Shown: positions 18,912 to 28,965, numbered from the stretch's first letter. The stretch: DNA of 64,000 nt from Alphaproteobacteria bacterium (GCA_002401965.1 NVUR01000021.1:1-64000), one strand, 5' to 3'. The notes: a model not told the origin generated them from the letters alone. A program made the numbers and translations.

Positions 18912-19607
18912 TTAATGAACCCTTGAAACTGGTTTAACGCCCATCTCTCGTCCGATTAAAGCAGCCTGTGTTCTATTTTTTGCAATCATTTTACGACAGA
19001 TGCCACGAACATGTAATTTTACTGTTACAACCTGTAAATCCAGAGAACGCGCAATATCCTTATTTGATGCGCCCTCAACCAAAAAAGATAAAACTTCACA
19101 TTCACGGGGTGTTAAATGCAGGCTTTCCAAAGACGGCACATCACGATCGCCATTGCTGTTCCCTTCGCCACTATCTGCCTTCACATCAGCGTAATAAGAG
19201 GGCATAAATTTTTCACTGCCTTTTCCCTCAGGCACAAATATTTTACCAGATATAACGTGCTGAATGGCGCTTAGTAATGCCTTTCCCGACATTGTTTTCG
19301 GAAAATAACCCACAGCGCCAAGTAAAAGAGCTTCTTCAACATCTGCCGGTTCAGCAAGCCCTGACATTAAGGCCACTGGAACATCTGGAAAACGCTCCTT
19401 CATCACCTTGAACCCGTTCAACCCATCCATTCCCGGCATTCTCAAATCAAGAACAACCAAGTTTTGATGTGGGTTTTGCTCCAACATATCTAATGCTTGA
19501 TGAAAATCTTTTGCTAAGGTAACGGACGACATAGGATCCGCCCGCTCTATATATTGGACAAGTGCATCGCGAAACAACGCATGGTCATCTGCTATTAACA
19601 GTTTCAT
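18912..19607 (-). CDS. NarL/FixJ-type response regulator
   Basis: A 231-residue two-domain regulator. The receiver begins MKLLIADDHALFRDAL, with phospho-acceptor Asp54 in VVLDLRMPGMDG and a conserved Lys in GYFPKTMSG. A variable linker of about 25 residues is followed by a LuxR-type helix-turn-helix (LTPRECEVLSFLVEGASNKD then VVTVKLHVRGI). It precedes the hybrid kinase gene on the same strand. Since that kinase already has its own receiver, phosphorylation may pass directly or through another protein. An inverted repeat in its promoter region suggests autoregulation. Confidence 0.9.
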   Translation of the reverse strand: MKLLIADDHALFRDALVQYIERADPMSSVTLAKDFHQALDMLEQNPHQNLVVLDLRMPGMDGLNGFKVMKERFPDVPVALMSGLAEPADVEEALLLGAVGYFPKTMSGKALLSAIQHVISGKIFVPEGKGSEKFMPSYYADVKADSGEGNSNGDRDVPSLESLHLTPRECEVLSFLVEGASNKDIARSLDLQVVTVKLHVRGICRKMIAKNRTQAALIGREMGVKPVSRVH

Positions 19608-19631
19608 TTAAATATCTCCACACACAATACA

Positions 19632-19695
19632 TGTAACACTCAACATTGCACGTTACACATACTTTAGTATATAATAAAACCCTAATGAATTACAA
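19632..19695 (-). promoter_or_regulatory. Candidate promoter and operator of the NarL-type regulator
   Basis: On the minus strand a -10-like TATACT (19671-19666) stands 18 bases from a -35-like TTGTAA (19695-19690). Just downstream, about where transcription would begin, TGTAAC (19632-19637) and GTTACA (19652-19657) form an inverted repeat with 14 bases between arms. Both elements are pattern matches only. Confidence 0.35.
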
Positions 19696-19725
19696 TGGGA
19701 AAAGGACTCTAGGAAGAAAATATTG

Positions 19726-21825
19726 CTACTTTTTAGTGTGAATGGCAACATGAAGTTCTTCTTCTGGTTGCTTTTGTATGTTATCCAGCCTTAATCTATA
19801 GATATAGACATTCTCCATGACCCGCTGTACATAATTTCTTGTTTCATAAATCGGGATTAATTCAATCCAATCAACGGAATCAATTTTATTCGTCCGTGGA
19901 TCACCATAAATTTTCAACCAAGAGTTAACGCGTCCTGGCCCTGCATTATACGCAGCCACAGCAAGCGGATAATTCCCGTCATAACGTTTTACCAATTCCC
20001 CAATATAGGACGAGCCAAGCAAAATATTATACTTTGGCTTAGAGGTCAGCCAACCTTTTCTATAAGTCAAATTCAGCTTTCCTGATACCTCGCGCGCCGT
20101 TGCAGGCATAAGCTGCATTAACCCCCGCGCGCCCGCCGGACTTTTGGCCTCATAATCAAACATGCTTTCCTGTCTAATCAATGCATGAACCAAGGCCCAT
20201 TCAGCCGTATGAACATCTTTTAATTGCTTTGTAATCGTCGGATAGGATTGCTTTGTCAGGAATAATCCCTTACGCGTTGCTTTTTTTGCAATCCTAATCG
20301 CGCCGTAAGAATTACCACCGCTGGCGACCAATTCGGCAGCAAATCGATAAGATTTCGGCGTTTCATCATCATTTAGAAAGGCATAAAGGAAATCAGTCGC
20401 ACGTTTTTCCATTCCCGCCGCTTTAAATAAACTCGACACCTGAACCAACTCATTTTTATGATACTCGCGACGTTCGGATCGCGATATCTGCGGCAAGTCG
20501 CTTTTGGGTAACTGATTGCCCCGTGAAAGCGCAGCACCCGCAAGCTGTCCATAAAATACAGTCTGAAACTCGGCGGCCTTTTTATACCAACGTTGTGCCA
20601 GATCTTTTTGCTTCATTCCGTGCGCTGCACGCCCTGCCCAATAAGCCGCGCGCGCCCTGCTAACAGGTGTTTTCACCTTTTGGTAAAGTGCGGTGAAACG
20701 CTCATAGGCCTCCGTTGGTTTATGCATAAAACGCAATGCCAACCACCCTGTCAGCCATTCTGCCTGCGCGTATGAAAAACCCGTCTTTTGTACATGCTCC
20801 CGCGCCAAAGCATACGCCTTCTTATATTGCCTCTTACCAAGAAGGTGACGAATCATTATGTGACGCTCAACCCACCATTTCTTTGGATTTGATATTTTCG
20901 AAGCATTAGGCGTATTCGCCAATATTTCCAGCGCACCATCATCCAGTCCCTTTTTCCGTCGCCAGTGTAAACGCTCATACAGTAAGCCAGGGTCATCTTG
21001 CAAATAGCTTGGCACTTTAGCAATCAAAGAACCTAATCCACTATTTTTCTTTTTCATCAAAGCGATGCGCGCATTCGCAAGAGCAGGATATCCCTGTCCC
21101 AAAACCGCAGCAATCGCCCGCGCGCTGTCGTAATATCCTCTATGAAGCAGTATATCAAAGCGCTTTTTATGTGCGTCCAGCGTCAAAAACCTGCCGTATT
21201 TTTTAAAAATTTTCTTTTGTTGCTTACGCGACGTCAGGGTACTTGCCCACCAATCAACAAGGAATAAACGTGCTTGATCCCTCTTCCCCTCGATAATCAG
21301 AGAATCCATATACCGCCCCATTCCATAAGGGGTCTTGGGCGGAAAGTCATTATACCACGCCAAAACTTCTGCATTAGACAATGATTCAGGCATTACCCCT
21401 TCGGCGTGTACTTTCATTTTCGAAATTTCAGGCCACTCGGGATTACGACGGATAAAATGCGACAAACGGATAAACATCTGATTCGTCCAATCCGCCTTTT
21501 TTGTATTCACCAACAGCAGCCAATGATACAGTTTCGTCGCCAAAGGATCTTTACTTTGGGCAATTTTATCACGTGCAGCCTCCCAATCTCCATTCTCTAT
21601 ATCCTGCAATGCCTGTGTTGTGAGTGCCTTTGCATGGGCGCTTTGCAAACGATTGACCGGATTCGCCTTCGCAAGACAAGAAAACGGGGTAAATAACGCG
21701 CCAAAGCCAATAAAAAGCAGCGTCACAGCAATAAAATCACGAGCATTCTTGCCAAAAGGCTTGGTACGCGATAGATTGGCATCCGTTTTCGAAAAAGAGA
21801 AAAAGAAAGATACGTTATGTTTCAC
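19726..21825 (-). CDS. slt: Soluble-type lytic murein transglycosylase
   Basis: Cleaves peptidoglycan glycan strands to 1,6-anhydromuropeptides in the periplasm. The product has a hydrophobic export segment (VTLLFIGFGALFTPFSCLAKA), a long superhelical U-domain of TPR-like helices, and a C-terminal SLT domain with catalytic Glu in ALIRQESMFDYEAKSPAGA, then GLMQLMPATA and AYNAGPGRV. The start is uncertain. The open frame has an ATG at 21924 far inside divergent dapA, a GTG at 21825 (used here, 699 residues) that still overlaps the dapA start by nine bases, and a GTG at 21726 that would leave a signal peptide lacking basic residues. In flagellated alphaproteobacteria such enzymes can also open the wall for the rod; this is inference. 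Confidence 0.88.
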   Translation of the reverse strand: MKHNVSFFFSFSKTDANLSRTKPFGKNARDFIAVTLLFIGFGALFTPFSCLAKANPVNRLQSAHAKALTTQALQDIENGDWEAARDKIAQSKDPLATKLYHWLLLVNTKKADWTNQMFIRLSHFIRRNPEWPEISKMKVHAEGVMPESLSNAEVLAWYNDFPPKTPYGMGRYMDSLIIEGKRDQARLFLVDWWASTLTSRKQQKKIFKKYGRFLTLDAHKKRFDILLHRGYYDSARAIAAVLGQGYPALANARIALMKKKNSGLGSLIAKVPSYLQDDPGLLYERLHWRRKKGLDDGALEILANTPNASKISNPKKWWVERHIMIRHLLGKRQYKKAYALAREHVQKTGFSYAQAEWLTGWLALRFMHKPTEAYERFTALYQKVKTPVSRARAAYWAGRAAHGMKQKDLAQRWYKKAAEFQTVFYGQLAGAALSRGNQLPKSDLPQISRSERREYHKNELVQVSSLFKAAGMEKRATDFLYAFLNDDETPKSYRFAAELVASGGNSYGAIRIAKKATRKGLFLTKQSYPTITKQLKDVHTAEWALVHALIRQESMFDYEAKSPAGARGLMQLMPATAREVSGKLNLTYRKGWLTSKPKYNILLGSSYIGELVKRYDGNYPLAVAAYNAGPGRVNSWLKIYGDPRTNKIDSVDWIELIPIYETRNYVQRVMENVYIYRLRLDNIQKQPEEELHVAIHTKK

Positions 21826-22695
21826 GGCTCTATTACTGCGCTTATCACGCCATTTAAAGATGGTGACGTCGATTGGTCTGCATTTGATAATTTGGTAGAA
21901 TGGCAAATTGAAAAAGGCACGCATGCATTAGTTCCCTGTGGCACAACGGGGGAATCCCCAACGTTATCTCATGATGAGCATATGGCCATTGTTAAGCGTT
22001 GTGTCGATGTGGTCAAGGGAAGAATTCCAATTATTGCGGGAACGGGATCTAATTCCACAAGAGAAGCAATTTACCTGACATCCCACGCGAAAGAGGCAGG
22101 CGCAGATGCCGCGCTGGTTGTAACGCCATATTATAATAAACCAACCCAAGCTGGGTTATATGAGCATTTTCGCGCCATCCATGATGACGTAGAAATGCCG
22201 ATTGTAATTTACAATATCCCAGGCAGAAGCATCGTGGATATGGATTTAGAAACAATGACCCGCCTTGCTAAATTACCCAATATTGTTGGTGTAAAAGATG
22301 CGACCAGTGATTTATCACGCCCCATTCAAACGCGCCAAGCCATTGGCGATGATTTCTGTCAACTGACTGGCGATGATGCAACCGTTGCAGCATTTTTGGC
22401 ACAGGGCGGTGTTGGCAGTATTTCTGTGCTTTCCAATATTGCGCCTGAGGAATGCGCGAAAATGCATAATGCTTGGGCGGATAATGATCGCGAAACTTTT
22501 GAAGCATTGCGTGACAGGCTTGATCCATTATCACATGACCTTTTTTGCGAGAGCAGCCCAGCCCCCGTAAAATACGCGGCGAAAGTTTTAGGTATTTGTG
22601 AAGAAGATGTGCGCAGACCAATATTGCCTGCTTCTGAAACTGCGCGCGAAAAAGTTGATGCAGCGATTAAATTTGCGGGTCTTAAGGCGCGGTAA
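21817..22695 (+). CDS. dapA: 4-hydroxy-tetrahydrodipicolinate synthase
   Basis: Condenses pyruvate with aspartate semialdehyde, the first committed step to diaminopimelate and lysine. The 292-residue TIM-barrel has the pyruvate-binding GTTGE motif (42-46), the catalytic Tyr132 in IYNIPGRS and the Schiff-base Lys160 in VGVKDATSD, all at expected positions. The start MFHGSITALITPFKDG matches the family exactly, so the ATG at 21817 is firm. smpB follows 24 bases later, an arrangement common in alphaproteobacteria. Confidence 0.97.
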   Translation: MFHGSITALITPFKDGDVDWSAFDNLVEWQIEKGTHALVPCGTTGESPTLSHDEHMAIVKRCVDVVKGRIPIIAGTGSNSTREAIYLTSHAKEAGADAALVVTPYYNKPTQAGLYEHFRAIHDDVEMPIVIYNIPGRSIVDMDLETMTRLAKLPNIVGVKDATSDLSRPIQTRQAIGDDFCQLTGDDATVAAFLAQGGVGSISVLSNIAPEECAKMHNAWADNDRETFEALRDRLDPLSHDLFCESSPAPVKYAAKVLGICEEDVRRPILPASETAREKVDAAIKFAGLKAR

Positions 22696-22719
22696 TAAAT
22701 AGATTGAGGATGATTTATT

Positions 22720-23214
22720 GTGGCTAAAAAAAAGAAAGTAAAATCAGGTCTGATTTCGACAAGCCAAACCGTTGCCGAGAATAAAAAAGCACGCTTTGAT
22801 TATGAAATCCTTGATACGTTCGAAGCAGGAATTATGCTGAAAGGCACGGAGGTTAAATCCTTGCGCCTTAGTCAATGCAGCATCAAAGAATCCTATGTTG
22901 GCCCGAAAGATGGTGAAATCTGGATTTTTAACGCCAATATTTCTGAATATTCGCAAGCTGGTCCACATTTACAACACAACACAACGCGTCCGCGTAAATT
23001 ACTGTTACATAAACGCGAAATTGATAAAATCATGGGCGCGGTTGTGCGCCAAGGCATGACCATTGTTGCAACAAAAATTTACTTTAATGAACATGGTAAA
23101 GTAAAACTTGAAATCGCACTGGCGAAGGGTAAGAAGCAACATGATAAACGCCAGAGTGAAAAGCAACGCGACTGGAGCAAACAGAAACAACGACTTCTAA
23201 AGACCCAACACTAA
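22720..23214 (+). CDS. smpB: SsrA (tmRNA)-binding protein
   Basis: Binds tmRNA and brings it to stalled ribosomes for trans-translation. The 164-residue product has the OB-fold blocks [29 protein letters not shown] and the C-terminal basic helix [16 protein letters not shown] that occupies the mRNA channel. It starts with GTG at 22720, with GAGGA nine bases upstream and MAKKKK as the expected N-terminus. It lies 24 bases behind dapA, likely in one transcript. The tmRNA gene itself is not in this window. Confidence 0.95.
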   Translation: MAKKKKVKSGLISTSQTVAENKKARFDYEILDTFEAGIMLKGTEVKSLRLSQCSIKESYVGPKDGEIWIFNANISEYSQAGPHLQHNTTRPRKLLLHKREIDKIMGAVVRQGMTIVATKIYFNEHGKVKLEIALAKGKKQHDKRQSEKQRDWSKQKQRLLKTQH

Positions 23215-23299
23215 AATAATAATGAGCAAAGTTTAATAGTTTGTTTGTAGATTTTTTTTCACAAACCCACGTTAAACCATTGAATAAAAACAATTCTCT

Positions 23300-24376
23300 T
23301 TAATCGTTTGCGACATCTTCAGCCGCGCTGTCCGCCGCCTTTTTCGCGTCACCAGAACCGGTAAGCATATCATCAACAATAAGCCCAGCATTCACACGAA
23401 TTTGCTGCTCCAGCTTATCCGCCATTTCAGGGTGTTCTTTGAAGAATTTTTTAACATTTTCGCGTCCCTGCCCGATGCGCTGTCCATCATAGGAGAACCA
23501 TGACCCTGCTTTTTCAACCAATTCGGCCTTCACGCCTAAATCAATCAATTCACCAAGTTTTGATATACCCTCACCATACATAATGTCGAATTCAATTTGA
23601 CGGAAGGGTGGCGCCATTTTATTCTTTACGACTTTAACACGAGTTTGGTTTCCGACGATTTCATCCTTGTTCTTAATCGCACCAATACGGCGAATATCAA
23701 GGCGAACCGAAGCGTAGAATTTCAGTGCATTCCCGCCTGTTGTTGTTTCGGGCGAGCCAAACATCACACCAATTTTCATCCGCAATTGGTTAATAAAAAT
23801 AACGATTGTACGAGAACGAGAAATAGAACCGGTTAGCTTACGCAAAGCCTGAGACATCAAACGTGCTTGCAAGCCCATATGGCTATCCCCCATTTCACCT
23901 TCCAATTCCGCACGCGGCACAAGCGCCGCCACAGAATCAATCACCAAAACATCAATCGCACCGGAACGCACCAACGTATCAACGATTTCAAGAGCTTGTT
24001 CCCCCGCATCAGGCTGTGAGATTAGAAGGTTATCAACATCAACGCCCAGCTTTTTCGCATAGGCCGGATCAAGGGCATGCTCCGCGTCCACAATTGCACA
24101 TATTCCGCCCGTTTTTTGTGCCTCGGCAATAACGTGCAACGCAAGTGTTGTTTTACCGGAACTTTCAGGTCCGTAAATTTCAACAACACGACCACGTGGT
24201 AATCCACCAATCCCAAGACCGATATCAAGGCCAAGCGAACCAGTTGAAACAGATTCGACCTCCATCGGGTTTGCGCCGTCATTCAGCTTCATAATAGAGC
24301 CTTTACCAAAGGCGCGCTCAATCTGCGACAAAGCAGCATCTAATGCTTTTTGCTTCTCAGTATTATTCTGAGCCAT
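23300..24376 (-). CDS. recA: RecA recombinase
   Basis: ATP-dependent strand-exchange protein and co-protease for LexA cleavage in the SOS response. The 358-residue product has Walker [10 protein letters not shown] at 69-77, the [15 protein letters not shown] block, the L1 and L2 DNA-binding loops ([20 protein letters not shown] and [21 protein letters not shown]), and an acidic C-terminal tail. The ATG at 24376 has AGGA eight bases upstream and gives the standard N-terminus; in-frame starts at 24415 or 24457 would add a basic leader not seen in the family. Its upstream region holds a LexA-type operator. Confidence 0.96.
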   Translation of the reverse strand: MAQNNTEKQKALDAALSQIERAFGKGSIMKLNDGANPMEVESVSTGSLGLDIGLGIGGLPRGRVVEIYGPESSGKTTLALHVIAEAQKTGGICAIVDAEHALDPAYAKKLGVDVDNLLISQPDAGEQALEIVDTLVRSGAIDVLVIDSVAALVPRAELEGEMGDSHMGLQARLMSQALRKLTGSISRSRTIVIFINQLRMKIGVMFGSPETTTGGNALKFYASVRLDIRRIGAIKNKDEIVGNQTRVKVVKNKMAPPFRQIEFDIMYGEGISKLGELIDLGVKAELVEKAGSWFSYDGQRIGQGRENVKKFFKEHPEMADKLEQQIRVNAGLIVDDMLTGSGDAKKAADSAAEDVAND

Positions 24377-24493
24377 ATTATTATCCTTTTTCTTACGTAA
24401 CGGCGTAACACTCATATCTTTATATCCCTTTGTCGCATAGTTCATAGTTATGTGCAATTGATTAGAGGGGGCAAAACCACCTTATCTACACAC

Positions 24494-24544
24494 ATCATGT
24501 TCCTGTTTTATTCTCACGTCAAGTAAAAAGAACAAAAAAAGAAC
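24494..24544 (-). promoter_or_regulatory. SOS-regulated recA promoter with alphaproteobacterial LexA box
   Basis: GAAC at 24530-24533 and GAAC at 24541-24544 are separated by exactly seven bases, all A. Read toward recA this is GTTC-N7-GTTC, the direct-repeat LexA operator known in alphaproteobacteria. Immediately downstream on the minus strand are TTGACG (24522-24517) and CATGAT (24499-24494) with 17 bases between, a good sigma70-like pair. A repressor bound to the box would sit against the -35 element. Confidence 0.75.
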
Positions 24545-24590
24545 AGTTGTGCGATCAAGCACAGAAAAAACGTATCAACAAAGTGATGCA

Positions 24591-27095
24591 TTACCCCTGT
24601 AAAACCTCCTTCACCTTGGCGGCGAGGATTTTTAGGGTAAAGGGTTTGGGTAAGAAATAGGTGTTCTCGCCCATATAATCTTTGAGTTTATCTTCCGTGT
24701 AACCAGACATAAATATGATCTTTAAGTCGGGGCTGTGTTGGCGAATGCGTTGTGCCAGAGTTGGCCCGTCCATCCCCGGCATCACGACATCAGTAATAAG
24801 GAGATCTATATGCTTTTGGCCATCCATTTCATAGAGTTCGAGTGCCGCCTCGCCATGCTCCGCAGAGATAACGTCATAGCCCTTATTCGCCAATGCGCGT
24901 TGTGAGAATGTCCGCACGGCGTCTTCATCTTCGACCAGCATAATGCATTCTGTTCCCGTTAAGTCTTTGGCCACGATCAGCTCAACAACGGGTTCGTCCT
25001 CTTCAACATCAATCTCGTTAGCTTTGGGCAAGTAAATCAGGAAGGTTGTGCCGTTGCCGACTTTACTGTCAATATCAAGAAACCCGCCACTTTGACGTAT
25101 AATACCATAGACAGTAGCCAGCCCAAGCCCCGTCCCCTCGCCCACGTCTTTGGTGGTGAAAAACGGCTCTAAAATGCGCTCCATATTTTTGGCAGGAATA
25201 CCGCATCCCGTATCCGTCACCTTAATCAACACCCAATGCCCCGGCGGCATTTTTTCCTGCATCATTTTTTGAGTTTTGCGATTCGTATAGTTTTCTGTGG
25301 TAATGGTCAGCTTGCCACCACCATCCATCGCATCACGCGCATTAACGGCCAGATTAATCAAGACTTGCTCCATCTGTCCTTCATCAACCTTAACCAGCCC
25401 AAGGTCACTGCCATGAACCATGACCAGCTCTATATTCGCGCCAATCAAGCGGCGCATAAGATGGGAAAGTTCGGTTAGGATATCGGTGATGTCATGGACA
25501 CGTTGGCGCAAAGTTTGCTGGCGAGAAAAGGCGAGAAGTTGGCGCACCAAATTCGCGGCGCGGTTGGAGTTTTGCTGGATCTGCATGATATCACCAAAAG
25601 ACGGATCACCAGCCTTATGGCGCAGCAGCAACAGATCACAAAACCCGATAATCGCCGTCAGCAGATTGTTAAAATCATGCGCGATACCGCCCGCGAGTTG
25701 CCCCACCGCTTGCATTTTTTGCGACTGAACAAACTGTTCTTCCAGAGATTTTTTCTCTGTCATATCAATGAAGTGAAGGACGACGCCCTCGCCCTCCACC
25801 GTGCTGCGTGCGTGAAGTTGCGCGGTTTTCACCTCTTCATTATCGCCATGCAAAGCAACCTCAATAGAATCGAGCATAGCCTCGCCTTTTTCTATTTTGG
25901 CGATAATGACAGAAACAGCATCCCTGTCTTCATCATCAATCAATAGCTTGAAATGCTTTGTGACAAGATCTTTGGTTTTCCGCCCCATAAGCTGTGCGAA
26001 TTGGGCGTTACAATCCTCAATCAAGCCATCTTTATTCACCAGAACAATCCCCAGCGGCGCGTCCTCATAGAAGCGTTTAAAACGATCTTCGGAAGCCTTC
26101 AAGGCACGGTGCATTTCCTGTTCGGAGGTTAAGTCATGCACAACCGCGCGCGTGCGGACGCTGCCATCTTCTCTGTGAACAATGCTTTGGTTAATCGAGG
26201 CGCGAAAGGTTTTCCCTGCTGCGCCCTTCATCTCCAACTCGACAATCTGTTTTTCGCCGCCATGATCCATCAAATCATAAGGCTTCGCATTGGCGGGAGG
26301 GTTTACAAAATAAGTGTGCAAGGGTGTCTTCTCTAATAATAAACCCAGATCAACCCCAAGCCAACGGGCAAAAGTTGCATTTGCGAACACAAAGCCCCCT
26401 TGCTCATCTACGGAAAAGAACCCTACAGGCGCGTTATCGGTGAAATCGACCAGCTTCTCCCGTTCTTCCCTGATGGCGCGGTCGGCGGTGTATTTCTCTG
26501 TCACATTATCCAAACGCCAGTGAATAATGCCAGCATGGCCAGAAACGGGTTGCGCCGTGACATAGTACCAGCCCTCATAATCCCGCTTTTCACAATACAA
26601 CTCTATCGAGTCGGTGAGCCCGCGATGCGCCTGATCTGACAGGGCGTTAAACAAGGACGCTGCCTTATCATTATCAGAAAACATCTGGATCAATTGCGTA
26701 TAGGTAATATCTTCATCCGAATCACTACAACATAGTTCCACAAAGCGTTGATTATAATAGAGAGTATTATCGGCACTGTCGGTAATCAAGCGTCCGCCGC
26801 GACTGCCCTCCAACACCTCTTTAAGCAGGATCAGTTCCTTTTCTTGCTTGGCTTGCAAATATTGCGCCCGCTTTGCGGCAAAAGCCACAAGTGTCGCAGT
26901 CAGGAAAACCAGAACAGAAATAACAATTGTGGCTTGATCGGCGCGTGCCATGTGAACCACAAAAACCATCAGCACAAAGTAAAGCGACATAATGGACGCA
27001 ATCACCGCGATACTCAGGGTTTTGCTTTTCCCATGAACGGCGACCTTCCTATTATGGTGGCGATTTATAAATTCAGAATGGTCAATTTTGCTCAT
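24591..27095 (-). CDS. cckA: Cell-cycle hybrid histidine kinase CckA
   Basis: Master kinase/phosphatase that sends phosphate through ChpT to CtrA and CpdR in alphaproteobacteria. Two close membrane helices (about 28-49 and 54-74) lead to PAS-like domains covering roughly 85-445. HisKA follows with phospho-acceptor His473 (numbered from this start) in GGIAHDFNN and the CckA signature GFCDLLLLRH..GDPSFGDIMQI, then HATPase and a C-terminal receiver with Asp in LLITDVVMPGMDG. The start is unsure: ATG at 27095 is used, with ATG 27113 and GTG 27140 also in frame and none with a strong ribosome site. The flagellin CtrA box in this window is a likely downstream target. Confidence 0.9.
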   Translation of the reverse strand: MSKIDHSEFINRHHNRKVAVHGKSKTLSIAVIASIMSLYFVLMVFVVHMARADQATIVISVLVFLTATLVAFAAKRAQYLQAKQEKELILLKEVLEGSRGGRLITDSADNTLYYNQRFVELCCSDSDEDITYTQLIQMFSDNDKAASLFNALSDQAHRGLTDSIELYCEKRDYEGWYYVTAQPVSGHAGIIHWRLDNVTEKYTADRAIREEREKLVDFTDNAPVGFFSVDEQGGFVFANATFARWLGVDLGLLLEKTPLHTYFVNPPANAKPYDLMDHGGEKQIVELEMKGAAGKTFRASINQSIVHREDGSVRTRAVVHDLTSEQEMHRALKASEDRFKRFYEDAPLGIVLVNKDGLIEDCNAQFAQLMGRKTKDLVTKHFKLLIDDEDRDAVSVIIAKIEKGEAMLDSIEVALHGDNEEVKTAQLHARSTVEGEGVVLHFIDMTEKKSLEEQFVQSQKMQAVGQLAGGIAHDFNNLLTAIIGFCDLLLLRHKAGDPSFGDIMQIQQNSNRAANLVRQLLAFSRQQTLRQRVHDITDILTELSHLMRRLIGANIELVMVHGSDLGLVKVDEGQMEQVLINLAVNARDAMDGGGKLTITTENYTNRKTQKMMQEKMPPGHWVLIKVTDTGCGIPAKNMERILEPFFTTKDVGEGTGLGLATVYGIIRQSGGFLDIDSKVGNGTTFLIYLPKANEIDVEEDEPVVELIVAKDLTGTECIMLVEDEDAVRTFSQRALANKGYDVISAEHGEAALELYEMDGQKHIDLLITDVVMPGMDGPTLAQRIRQHSPDLKIIFMSGYTEDKLKDYMGENTYFLPKPFTLKILAAKVKEVLQG

Positions 27096-27185
27096 AACGC
27101 ATGATGCTCGCATGCTAAACCACTTAAGACAAGGAAACACATGACGTAGAGGTCCATTTATACACTGAAGTTAATGTATAGGAAA

Positions 27186-28877
27186 TTAAAGACCAGAAAC
27201 GTTTTCACCCTTTGGCCATGTGACTTTCCAACCCAACATGACTTTAGACTTTTCCTGCGGTTTTAAGGTCTGCGTCCAGCGCGTCACGCCTTTCACATTA
27301 TGCAAATCAGCCTCATAGCCTTGCGTGGTTTTATCCTTCAGAATTTCTACACGCAGCCTTTTATCCTTGGACACAGGAACGGTTTCCAACACAGCGATAT
27401 CGATAGGCTCTTTATGCAGGTTTTGGATCTCTGTCACATAGTGACGCTCAAGCACACTTTCTTTGGTAATCATGCCCGCGACACTGCGCTGGTTCTTAAG
27501 TGTGTTACGTTTAACCCTGACGTTATCATCAATGCCAAAGGCCAATTCCTCAACATCATTGGGGCGCAGCATCGGCAGATATGTTTTACCGATAAACGCA
27601 CCATCACGGAACAAATTAACCTGCCCCGGTAGTATTGGCGCATCACCCTTTAGTTTGGTTTTTATAACCAAATAGGCATCTGTGCCGTATTGCGGTTTAA
27701 TCTGCACTTGCTTCCATGTCTCGGTTTTAAAGCTACCGACAAGCAATTTAGAGTGCGTCCCATCAGATTTAACAGTTGCAGGGCCTGTGATTTTATATTC
27801 ACCAACAAAGCCTTCTGTATTTATTTGCGCGGCTTTAAAAGATACGGCGCGTTCTGCTCTTGCTTCGTCATGCATTACCATATCTTCTTCCATAGATGCC
27901 ATCTCCATAACCGCCATGGGCGCAGCACTACCACTTATAGCCGATATAGAACTAAAATTATTACCGCCACGGGATTTCATTTTTCTGGCGTGATTAATAA
28001 TAGATATCCAGTTTGGGTGCAAATCAGGCAAGCCTGTGCCGCGGCTTGGCTGTGCGGTGGAAAGGGTGAGTTCGATATCGTTCCAATCCTCGCCTGTACG
28101 TTGCCAGACAGAGCCATATTGTACCAGCTCCAACTTTCCTGATTTAACATCCAGACGTGCATCATAAATCGGCTGCCAGCTTACACTTGGCAATTGGTAG
28201 CTAAGATCAATAGTCAGTGTTGTCGCCTTATCGGCCTCAAAAGGCACTGTGACACTGTAGGTTTGTTTTTGCCCTGTACGTAAGCCACGCAATTCATTCT
28301 TAATTTTATTGATTTTGGCATTGGTATCACGGATTTTAATATCCAGCGCAAGCGCGCCCTTCATATTTTCCAGCATCTTTGTTGAAAGGCTATCCGCCGC
28401 ATCAGACCAGCTCTGTGAATTCAGCTCAATTTTAGCGATATCCTCATTCGTGCGTAGAGCGGCTTGTTTCCCGATATTCTCAAGGAATTTCTGCCCCGCC
28501 TTTAAAGCCTGCTTTTCAACATTAGAGAGTCTGTTTTGATCTTGTAGAACCACAAGCTGCGCGTTCAGCTCTTTTTCCTTTGGTACAACGTAATCTTCAT
28601 GACTTTCGCGTTTATGGGTTAATGCGCCAAAAGTTACATTGGCTCTGGCATGCCCCTCTGTACGTAAGGAATCAGCGAATAGACTTACAGGCAAGCCTGT
28701 AAACACCAAATTATGCGCCCCTGCAGGAATTTCGACTTTCACATTACGCGTTAATGTTGCGCGGTCGCTGTAGACTGTGGCAGCGCGGATAGAACTTTCC
28801 ACCGGAATATCCTTTGCCCACGCGGATATGGGGGATAAAGCAGTAAAAACCATAAGGGCGAAAAAAGGCTGGCGCAT
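27186..28877 (-). CDS. DUF4139/DUF4140 secreted protein (MuiA-like)
   Basis: A 563-residue exported protein of the mucoidy-inhibitor-A-like family. Signal peptide at residues 1-21 ending SAWA. Then the DUF4140 N-terminal domain (AATVYSDRATLTRNVKVEIPAG), a coiled-coil segment (about 95-200), and the DUF4139 beta-rich domain from about 205, with LSYQLPSVSWQPIYDARLD and the typical LTLSTAQPSRGTGLPDL. AGGAG just upstream supports the ATG at 28877. Molecular function is unknown. It stands alone between cckA and a small divergent gene. Confidence 0.88.
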   Translation of the reverse strand: MRQPFFALMVFTALSPISAWAKDIPVESSIRAATVYSDRATLTRNVKVEIPAGAHNLVFTGLPVSLFADSLRTEGHARANVTFGALTHKRESHEDYVVPKEKELNAQLVVLQDQNRLSNVEKQALKAGQKFLENIGKQAALRTNEDIAKIELNSQSWSDAADSLSTKMLENMKGALALDIKIRDTNAKINKIKNELRGLRTGQKQTYSVTVPFEADKATTLTIDLSYQLPSVSWQPIYDARLDVKSGKLELVQYGSVWQRTGEDWNDIELTLSTAQPSRGTGLPDLHPNWISIINHARKMKSRGGNNFSSISAISGSAAPMAVMEMASMEEDMVMHDEARAERAVSFKAAQINTEGFVGEYKITGPATVKSDGTHSKLLVGSFKTETWKQVQIKPQYGTDAYLVIKTKLKGDAPILPGQVNLFRDGAFIGKTYLPMLRPNDVEELAFGIDDNVRVKRNTLKNQRSVAGMITKESVLERHYVTEIQNLHKEPIDIAVLETVPVSKDKRLRVEILKDKTTQGYEADLHNVKGVTRWTQTLKPQEKSKVMLGWKVTWPKGENVSGL

Positions 28878-28965
28878 GAAAAATTCTCCTAGTTATTTCA
28901 AATGTCGAAAATATACGCTATGGTTATAGCATGTAATTTCAAATGGATTCAAAAGGATTTAAATC

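Noticed and set aside
24377-24457. Longer RecA from ATG 24457
   Set aside because: Adds a basic leader absent from RecA proteins; the ATG at 24376 has its own ribosome site and the standard N-terminus.
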